This document shows positions 57,879-64,000 of a stretch of DNA of 64,000 bases, in pieces. Numbering within the stretch: the stretch's first letter is position 1; each line of letters opens with the position of its first letter. The stretch is from CADCTQ01 sp963844325 (lineage in GTDB: Bacteria > Bacteroidota > Bacteroidia > Cytophagales > 172606-1). The DNA is taken from contig CAWJNV010000002.1 in assembly GCA_963844325.1 (NCBI GenBank), positions 1,736,001 to 1,800,000 of the forward strand. Direction: 5' to 3'. Below the pieces are notes generated by a model, which was not told where the DNA came from, did no database searches, and was given only the letters and a program-made list of their open reading frames with translations. The position numbers were made by a program, and so were the translations under genes.

Positions 57879-60242
57879 ATGTTCGCACCCAACAATAAGC
57901 ATGATGATTCGGGCGGGTTTTATGAGCAGTTGTTGGCTCACTTGCCGAATGGGGTGGTGGTACTGACGCCCGTGCGGGAGCCCGGCGGCCGGATCACCGA
58001 CTTCACGTTTGCCTTTACCAACCCGGCGGGCGAACAACTGTCGGGCTACCGCATGGCCGACATCGCCGGCAAAACGCTGCTGGACGTTTTTCCCGACCAC
58101 GCCGAAAAGGGCATCATCAGCCGGTACGCCCAGGTGGTGGAGTCGGGCCGCAGCCAAAGCCTGGAGTACGAATACGTGGGCGAGAGCCGCCGCCGGCGGT
58201 GGTTCCGGGTCAATGCCGTGCGGTTCGGCGCGGGGCTCATCACGACGTTCGAGGACATCAGCGCCCTCAAACGCACCGAACTCGAACTGCGCCAGAACCA
58301 GCACTTTGTGCAATCGATTACCGAAGCCACGCCCGAGATCATCTACGTGTACGACCTGCTGAGCGACAGCAACGTGTACGTGAACCGGCGGCTGGAAGAC
58401 GTGCTGGGCTACCTGGTCCGCGACGCGCAGAACGTGTCGTTCTACCCGCTGGTGCACCCCGACGACCTGGCCGCGATGAAAAACCGGGTGCAACGCTTCC
58501 AGGAGGCCTCCGACGCCGACGTGGTCGAAAACGAGTTCCGCATGCAGGCCGCCGACAAAACGTGGCGGTGGCTCTACGTGCGGGCCGTGGTGTTCCGGCG
58601 CACCCCCGAAGGCAAGGTCTGGCAGATCGTGGGCACGGCCCGCGACATTACCGGCCGCAAACGCATTGAAGAAGAACTCCGCCAGCAGCAGCACCTGCTG
58701 GCCACCATTGCCGACGCCACGCCCGACGTCATCCTGCTCGTGGACCTGATTGAAGACCGGGTGGTGTACGCCAACCGGCACGCGGGGCGCGGCCTCGACA
58801 TCCCCACGACGCAGTTTGTGAACATGAACGAGGTGGAACGCCGCCGCTGGGTGCTGGAAGAAGACCTGCTCAAACGCACGGCTTTCCTGCGGGGCTTCGC
58901 CGAAGCGCACGACAACGAGGTGCGGGAGGTGGAATACCGCATCAAGGACGCCCACGGCAAGTGGAAGTGGGTATGGACCCGCGGCAAGGTCTTCCGCCGC
59001 CTGCCCGACGGCCGGGTGTGGCAGATCATCATGGTGGGGCAGGACGTGACCGAGAAAAAGGAGAACCAGCGGCAGTTGCGGGCGGCCAACGTCGAACTGA
59101 AAGCCCGGCAGGAAAACCTCCGCGACCTCAACAACCAGCTCGAAGAACGGGTGCGCCTCCGCACGCAGGAACTGGAGGAAAGCGTCCGGCGGTTCGAGAT
59201 GCTGCTGGAAGCCATTCCCCAGATGGCCTGGACGGCCCTGCCCGACGGCCGCGTCAACTACTACAACCAGCAGTGGTACCAGTACGCGGGCACCTCGCCC
59301 GAGGAAGCGCCCGACGAAGCCTGGAAGGCCGTAATGCACCCCGACGACCTGGAAGAGACGACCCGGAAATGGCTGCATTCGGTGCGCACGGGCGAACGGT
59401 TCGAACAGGAAAACCGCCTCCGCCGCGCCGCCGACGGTACCTGGCGGTGGCACCTCAACCGGGCCATGCCCATCCGCAACTCGGCCGGGGAAATTTCCCT
59501 CTGGGCCGGCACCTGGACCGACACGCACGACCAGAAAATGGCCCTGGAAAACCTTTCGGAAGTGAACGCGGCCCTCGACAATTTCGTGCACATGGCCGCC
59601 CACGACCTCCGGTCACCGGTCAACAACCTCAAAACGCTGTTCCAACTCCACCACGTGTCGCAAAGCCCGGAAGAAGCCGCCCAACTGTTCGGGGCGATGG
59701 AACAATCCGTGCTCCGCCTCGACAACACCGTACACAGCCTCATCGAAGTGCTGGAAGTGCAGAACAGCCAACAGGTTCCGGCGCGGGAAGTGCGTTTGCA
59801 GGACGTGGTGGACTACCTGATGAAGGATTACGCGGCGGAACTGGAAAAGGACAACGGCTGCGTAGAGACCGACTTTTCCCGCTGCCCCTCCGTTTTCTAC
59901 GTGGAAGCTTATCTCTACAGCATCGTCCGCAACCTGCTGTCGAACGCCATCAAGTACCGCAGCCCCCGCCGCAACCTGCTGCTTTCGATCTCCAGCGACC
60001 GGCAGGACGACTTCGTGGTGCTGCGGGTCGCCGACAACGGCATCGGCATCAACCTCCAGAAACACGCCAGGGACTTGTTCAATCCCTTCTCCCGGTTCAC
60101 CTCCCAGGCCTACGGCAAGGGCCTCGGCCTGCACCTGGTCCGCAACATGATCGAAAAGAACGGCGGCAAAATAAGCGTTGAAAGCCAGGTAGACGCCGGC
60201 ACGACCTTTACCGTGCTGCTCAAGGAATTCGGGGAGAGATGA
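57879..60242 (+). CDS. Multi-PAS sensor histidine kinase, soluble
   Basis: 787 residues, no transmembrane helix. Four PAS/PAC units at about 15-130, 142-262, 275-395 and 445-562, each ending in the PAC pattern (WxIVGTARDITGRK; WQIIMVGQDVTEKK). A coiled coil lies at 395-440. The HisKA H-box is MAAHDLRSPVNNLKTL (His about 574). The HATPase has NLLSNAIKYRS (N box), VADNGIGI (G1) and GKGLGLHLVRNM (G2). It senses a cytoplasmic signal and would phosphorylate a response regulator, none of which is adjacent. A terminator-like hairpin lies in its leader. Confidence 0.93.
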   Translation: MFAPNNKHDDSGGFYEQLLAHLPNGVVVLTPVREPGGRITDFTFAFTNPAGEQLSGYRMADIAGKTLLDVFPDHAEKGIISRYAQVVESGRSQSLEYEYVGESRRRRWFRVNAVRFGAGLITTFEDISALKRTELELRQNQHFVQSITEATPEIIYVYDLLSDSNVYVNRRLEDVLGYLVRDAQNVSFYPLVHPDDLAAMKNRVQRFQEASDADVVENEFRMQAADKTWRWLYVRAVVFRRTPEGKVWQIVGTARDITGRKRIEEELRQQQHLLATIADATPDVILLVDLIEDRVVYANRHAGRGLDIPTTQFVNMNEVERRRWVLEEDLLKRTAFLRGFAEAHDNEVREVEYRIKDAHGKWKWVWTRGKVFRRLPDGRVWQIIMVGQDVTEKKENQRQLRAANVELKARQENLRDLNNQLEERVRLRTQELEESVRRFEMLLEAIPQMAWTALPDGRVNYYNQQWYQYAGTSPEEAPDEAWKAVMHPDDLEETTRKWLHSVRTGERFEQENRLRRAADGTWRWHLNRAMPIRNSAGEISLWAGTWTDTHDQKMALENLSEVNAALDNFVHMAAHDLRSPVNNLKTLFQLHHVSQSPEEAAQLFGAMEQSVLRLDNTVHSLIEVLEVQNSQQVPAREVRLQDVVDYLMKDYAAELEKDNGCVETDFSRCPSVFYVEAYLYSIVRNLLSNAIKYRSPRRNLLLSISSDRQDDFVVLRVADNGIGINLQKHARDLFNPFSRFTSQAYGKGLGLHLVRNMIEKNGGKISVESQVDAGTTFTVLLKEFGER

Positions 60243-60319
60243 TTACGAATTACGGTTTCTTGAAATCCGCGTAATCTCCGGTAGATGCACGTTTGATAGG
60301 TACGGCTGTCGCACGTTTG

Positions 60320-60358
60320 CAACGTCGAAGCACCGAACAACCAACAACGAATAACGAA
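60320..60358. repeat. GAACAAC heptad array
   Basis: Words GAACAAC, CAACAAC, GAATAAC and GAACCAC at 7-base spacing end just before the stop codon of the CARDB-like gene at 60363. Confidence 0.6.
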
Positions 60359-60362
60359 CCAC

Positions 60363-61193
60363 TCATCTCCCGCTTTTCTTTCGTGCCTTCAGCGTTACGT
60401 CCTGGCCGTACTTCTGGTGGCGTTCGATGAGCACGGCCCGCACGGGCACCTCTTCGCCCAGCCGGGCCGGGTGGATGTAGAAGCGGAAGTTGATCTGGCG
60501 GCTTTCCTGCGGGGCAATGCCGTTGAGCACGAAGGCCGGCGGGTCGAGTTGCTTGGCGTGGCCGGGCAGGTACAGGTCGAGCCGCGAATCGGCGGCGGGG
60601 CCGGCGCCCTGGTTGGCAACGGTCAGCTTCAGCGTGGCCATCACCAGGTCATTGAGCCGGTTGCTGGGGTCCACCTCCAGGCTGTAGGCGGCCACCTGGA
60701 GTTTGGGCGGCTGGAACTCGGCCGTGAGCACGTTGACCTCGATCTGGTCGGCTGAGTACTCAAACTCTTCGCGGATTTCGATGGTTACCGTGGCAATGCC
60801 CGAGTTGAGTTGCAGGCTGCCCTCCAGCGGGATGGTTACTTCCCGTCCCTTGCCGGGCAGCAGCGAGTCGAGGCGCAGCGGCTGGGCGTACAACAGGCCC
60901 TTTACTTCCGCGTCGTTGGCCGTGTACGCCGATACCACCAGGTTCTGCGACGGCCCTTTGCCCAGGTTCCGCACCGAAAACACGATGGATGCTTTTTCCC
61001 AGGCCTCCACCGTTTTGTTGTTGTTTTCGTCCCGCAGTTCCACGTCGCCGTACGCCAGGCCCGGCTTGCCCCGGGGGCGTTCCTGGCCCACCGCCAGTTG
61101 CAGCGGGGCACTGGTACCACTTACCGTCTGCCCCTGCAGCCCAACCCCGTGCCCGAGCAGAAAAACACCGACAATCACCGCAAATCGCACCAT
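60363..61193 (-). CDS. Secreted protein with two CARDB-like domains
   Basis: 276 residues. The leader MVRFAVIVGVFLLGHGVGLQGQ looks like a signal peptide. Two Ig-like CARDB-type modules follow: about 45-150 (DENNNKTVEAWEKASIVFSVRNLGKGPSQNLVVSAY...EVTIPLEGS) and 165-265 (LEVDPSNRLNDLVMATLKLTVANQGAGPAADSRLDLYLP...RQINFRFYIHP). This fold is used for cell-surface adhesion. No cysteine or metal motif is seen. It may be a surface partner of the large Ig-repeat protein upstream on the same strand. Confidence 0.75.
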   Translation of the reverse strand: MVRFAVIVGVFLLGHGVGLQGQTVSGTSAPLQLAVGQERPRGKPGLAYGDVELRDENNNKTVEAWEKASIVFSVRNLGKGPSQNLVVSAYTANDAEVKGLLYAQPLRLDSLLPGKGREVTIPLEGSLQLNSGIATVTIEIREEFEYSADQIEVNVLTAEFQPPKLQVAAYSLEVDPSNRLNDLVMATLKLTVANQGAGPAADSRLDLYLPGHAKQLDPPAFVLNGIAPQESRQINFRFYIHPARLGEEVPVRAVLIERHQKYGQDVTLKARKKSGR

Positions 61194-61203
61194 TCGAAAT
61201 AGA

Positions 61204-61300
61204 CTTTAGACGTGAGACATGAGACGGGAGACAAAAACACCCGTCAAATCCGTAAACCATTCAACCATTCAACCATTCAACCATTCAACCATTCAACCAT
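61204..61300. repeat. AGAC-NNN and AACCATTC word arrays
   Basis: 61205-61238 has AGACTTT, AGACGTG, AGACATG, AGACGGG and AGACAAA at 7-base spacing. 61256-61299 has AACCATTC repeated five times at 8-base spacing. They lie between the CARDB-like start and the stop of the Ig-repeat gene. Confidence 0.75.
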
Positions 61301-61302
61301 TC

Positions 61303-64000
61303 TTACCTGATAATTACCTTTTCACTCATCACCTGGCTGCCCTGCGGGCCGTGCACGGCCAGGCGGCAGATGTAGAGACCCGGGGGCAGGCGCCGGCCGG
61401 CATCGTCGCGGCCGTCCCAGGTCAACGCGTGGGAGCCGGCCGGGTAGGTGGCGTGGGCCAATCCCCGAACCCGCTGGCCGCTGAGGTTGTACACCTGCAC
61501 CTCCACCTGGTAGGCCGAGGGGCTGTCGGCCAGGCCGAAAGTGATCCGCGTCTGGTCGGCAAACGGGTTGGGCGCCACCGGGCCCAGCGAACAGAGGGCC
61601 GGCTTGAGCTGCCCCTGCACGTATTCCGGTGAGCCGTAGAGCACCACCACCTTTGCCGTGCCGTCCAGCCAGAGTGGGTACGAAGAAGCCGTCAGCAGGT
61701 CCACCGCCTGGTTGCGGGCCGGGTCGTAGAGCACCAGCCGTTTGCGCCGGTCGAAGTCCGCCGACAGGTAGGCCCGCCAGTCAATTTCGAAGGCCTGCGC
61801 CGGCAGGTTGGAGGCCAGGGTCAGTTCCCAGCGGTAATTTTCGCGCACCGGCGCCACGTCGCGGGCGAAGCGCGGCGCGAAGTATTCCGGGTGCCCCGTG
61901 CTCAGGTCGGCAAAGGAGCCGAAGCGCGGCAGCAGCACCCGGTCGAAGTCGTCGTGGCCCGGCCGGCCGTTGGGGTGCATGCCCACGCCGCTCAGCGCGT
62001 AGGCAACGCCGCCGCCCCGCACGCCGAACTGCATTTCCCACAGGGCGTTGTCGGCGAAGGGCTGCGCCTGGGCCGACCGGCGGCCCCCGTGGACGGCCAC
62101 GTTGCGGGTCACGGGAATGTCGAGGACCATGTCGCTGCCCGCAAACACAAAGGCCCCCTGGAAACGCTTCAGCACGTCACTTTCGCGGTATCCCTCCTCG
62201 AAGACGTACAGGTTGCTCAGGCCCGCCGGGTTGCTGTTGTAGTTGCGCACGTCGGCCCACGAAAGGGTGAAGTTGTACGGGTTGCCCACCTGGTTCCAGC
62301 CCTTGCGCAACTGCATCCGGTAGGGGTGCTGCTGGTCTACCTGCAACGTGGTGCCCGCCCCGGTGTTGAGTTCGTCGGGCTGATTGCGCACGATCAGCCA
62401 GTAGCCTTCCCCGGCGCGGAGCCGCCCGAAAGCCTCCGCGGCGGGGTCGTATTCGGTACCCGTGGTGTCGTCGTAGTGGTAGAGCCGCCAGCGGTTCTTC
62501 TTGTATTCGCCCAGGTTGTCTTCGAGCACGGCCGACACTGCGTTGTTTTCCAGGCTCAGCGGGATCGAGAACATCTGGTAATCCTGCGGCCGGGCTCCGA
62601 AGCGAAGGTTGGGCACCGGCAGGCCGCCGGCCGGGTAGTAGAGGTACGTGCGGCCGGTGTCGCTGGCTACCTTCCGGTTGTCGGCCAGCGTCAGTTCAAA
62701 GTAGTACTCCAGGCCGATCTGGTCAAACTGCGGCCGGTGCAGCGGCGCCTCGATGGTTCGTTCCTGCACCAGCAGGGGCATGCGGGCCCAACCGGTGCCG
62801 GCAATGCCGCGGTACACCAGTTCCGCCGTCGTGCCCGCCGGAATTGAGTCGACGGTGAGGTAGGCCGGCACTTCCGAAGCCGAAGCCAGAATGGTTTCGG
62901 GGAAGCGTTGCGCCACGATGGCCAGGGCCGGGGCCGCCGACACCGTAAAATCCCAGTCCGCCGACCGGTGGATGCCGCCGAAGGCGTTGCCGGAAAGGTC
63001 GGTAATGGTGCCCGCCGGGAAGGTTACCTGCACGGCAGCGCCGTAGGGCAGTTTTTCCCGGGGGGTAATCCGGACGACATTGCCCGAAACGCTCACCGCC
63101 TCGCCGGCCGCGTCGTAGGTTTGCGGCTGGCCGTTGACGGTTACGGTAAGCAACCCGGTGCCCTTCAGTACCGGTTCGTCGAAGGAGACCACCAGCGGGC
63201 TGCCGGCGGGTACTTCCGTGGCGTCGTCGGCCGGCGAGAGTTCCGCCAGGAACGGGGCGGTTCGGTCGGCGGCGCCCCCCGCCGAGAAGTTCCACTCGGT
63301 TTCCGTAACCAGGGCCGGCGCAGGGTTACCGCTGCGGTCTTTGATGAGGCCCGCGGGCAGCGTAACGGACACGGCGGCCCCGGGGGCGAAGTCCGCGCCG
63401 GGATTGATGATCAGGAGGTTGTCGCTGACGGTTACGCGGGCGTCGTCCACGGCGAAGGTGGTGGCCGCGCCGTTTGCCGTCACGGTAACCGACCCGGTGC
63501 CTTTCACCACGGCCTTGTTGAATTTAACCACCAGGTTGGCGTTGACGGGTACGTTGAGGGCGTCGTCGGCCGGCAGCAGGCCGGTGATGCGCGGCGGCAC
63601 GTTGTCGTTGGTGCGGAAGCGCCAGGCGCCGCTTTCCAGGCCGGCAAAGCTGTTGCCCGCCGCGTCGGTGAATACGCCCGAAAGCAGGGTGACCGTCACC
63701 CGTACCCCCGCCGTGAAGGGAGCCGCCGGCCGGAGGGTCGCGCGGTTGCCCGCCACCACCACCTGCTCCTCGTCGGCTACCGCGATGTGTTCAACCACCC
63801 CGCCGGCGTTGATCCGGATGCTGCCGTTGCCCTTGCGCACGTCTTCGCCGAACACCAGCACGAGCGGGGTGTCGGCCGGTACGTCCACGCTGCCGTCCGC
63901 CGGGCTTAGTTCGGTCAGGGCCGGGGCCGTCTTGTCGGCGACGTCGGTCACCGAGAAGCGCCAGGCGCCGGGCGTGACAATGCCCGCAAAAGGGTTGTCG
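61303..64000 (-). CDS. Large T9SS-secreted protein with SbsA-type Ig domains, N-terminus beyond window
   Basis: The frame is open to the right edge, so at least 899 codons are present and the start is outside. At least three Ig_5/SbsA units are seen (WRFSVTDVADKTAPALTELSPADGSVDVPADTPLVLVF; WRFRTNDNVPPRITGLLPADDALNVPVNANLVVKF; WNFSAGGAADRTAPFLAELSPADDATEVPAGSPLVVSF), about 105 residues apart. A long unknown central part follows. The C-terminus PNPFADQTRITFGL...PPGLYICRLAVHGPQGSQVMSEKVIIR is a T9SS type A sorting domain. It is exported to the surface or medium; a binding or adhesive role is inferred. Confidence 0.9.
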   Translation of the reverse strand, partial: DNPFAGIVTPGAWRFSVTDVADKTAPALTELSPADGSVDVPADTPLVLVFGEDVRKGNGSIRINAGGVVEHIAVADEEQVVVAGNRATLRPAAPFTAGVRVTVTLLSGVFTDAAGNSFAGLESGAWRFRTNDNVPPRITGLLPADDALNVPVNANLVVKFNKAVVKGTGSVTVTANGAATTFAVDDARVTVSDNLLIINPGADFAPGAAVSVTLPAGLIKDRSGNPAPALVTETEWNFSAGGAADRTAPFLAELSPADDATEVPAGSPLVVSFDEPVLKGTGLLTVTVNGQPQTYDAAGEAVSVSGNVVRITPREKLPYGAAVQVTFPAGTITDLSGNAFGGIHRSADWDFTVSAAPALAIVAQRFPETILASASEVPAYLTVDSIPAGTTAELVYRGIAGTGWARMPLLVQERTIEAPLHRPQFDQIGLEYYFELTLADNRKVASDTGRTYLYYPAGGLPVPNLRFGARPQDYQMFSIPLSLENNAVSAVLEDNLGEYKKNRWRLYHYDDTTGTEYDPAAEAFGRLRAGEGYWLIVRNQPDELNTGAGTTLQVDQQHPYRMQLRKGWNQVGNPYNFTLSWADVRNYNSNPAGLSNLYVFEEGYRESDVLKRFQGAFVFAGSDMVLDIPVTRNVAVHGGRRSAQAQPFADNALWEMQFGVRGGGVAYALSGVGMHPNGRPGHDDFDRVLLPRFGSFADLSTGHPEYFAPRFARDVAPVRENYRWELTLASNLPAQAFEIDWRAYLSADFDRRKRLVLYDPARNQAVDLLTASSYPLWLDGTAKVVVLYGSPEYVQGQLKPALCSLGPVAPNPFADQTRITFGLADSPSAYQVEVQVYNLSGQRVRGLAHATYPAGSHALTWDGRDDAGRRLPPGLYICRLAVHGPQGSQVMSEKVIIR

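Overview
The window reads as a GC-rich chromosome segment of a member of the Bacteroidota, most likely order Cytophagales. The evidence is type IX secretion (T9SS) C-terminal sorting domains (24.0-25.8 kb, 27.2-27.4 kb, 61.3-64 kb), a TonB-dependent receptor with an STN-type N-terminus, three DUF4249 lipoproteins, -7 boxes of the TAnnTTTG type upstream of several genes, mostly weak ribosome binding sites, and an ECF sigma factor plus small partner gene of a type common in Cytophagales. The exact genus cannot be fixed from sequence reading alone.

Layout. 1-2848: 3' part missing from a giant secreted protein with 17 ELW(K/R)(S/T)DGT repeats. 3.4-13.8 kb: minus-strand block with a GNAT acetyltransferase, an MG2/plug-like secreted protein, three tandem DUF4249 lipoproteins, a TonB receptor and a secreted unknown; the last two overlap by ATGA. 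13.9-20.5 kb: TIGR01777 epimerase, DCC thiol-disulfide protein with a GbsR/MarR regulator, small membrane protein, esterase, endonuclease III, ECF sigma factor. 20.9-25.8 kb: uvrA, then a convergent S74-chaperone/T9SS protein. 26.3-28.3 kb: genomic scar holding a truA fragment, a frameshifted lipoprotein gene, a decapitated T9SS gene and a frameshifted IS1-family element. 28.3-31.2 kb: truA, ABC exporter, tRNA-Leu(CAG). 32.3-39.9 kb: five glycosyltransferases plus an ABC exporter in one tight plus-strand run. 40-43 kb: ECF sigma, anti-sigma with HEAT-like repeats, two DUF4097-like proteins. 43.4-47.2 kb: membrane protein, xseB-xseA, arsR-arsC-arsN-like. 47.2-57.5 kb: small proteins and lipoproteins, MsrB, App1 phosphatase, enoyl-CoA hydratase, ComEC, SDR, holin-like protein, hydrolase. 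57.9-64 kb: multi-PAS histidine kinase, CARDB-like protein, and an Ig-repeat T9SS protein cut by the right edge.

The most unusual layer is intergenic. At least fifteen loci carry short arrays of 7- or 8-base words with a fixed core and variable remainder (AGAC-NNN, CAGT-NNN, ATGGYTGN, GAGTTYAT, CGCAAAG, ATTGGTC, ACTCAAT). They are often arranged as two inverted arms forming long imperfect hairpins. They abut start codons or supply the stop codons of neighbouring genes. Two other families are present: an 18-bp palindrome array of 32-bp period whose edges supply UAG stops of two convergent genes, and a ~450-bp composite palindrome. I regard this word-repeat system as the best candidate for something poorly described; its resemblance to the heptanucleotide STRRs known from filamentous cyanobacteria is an analogy, not shown homology.
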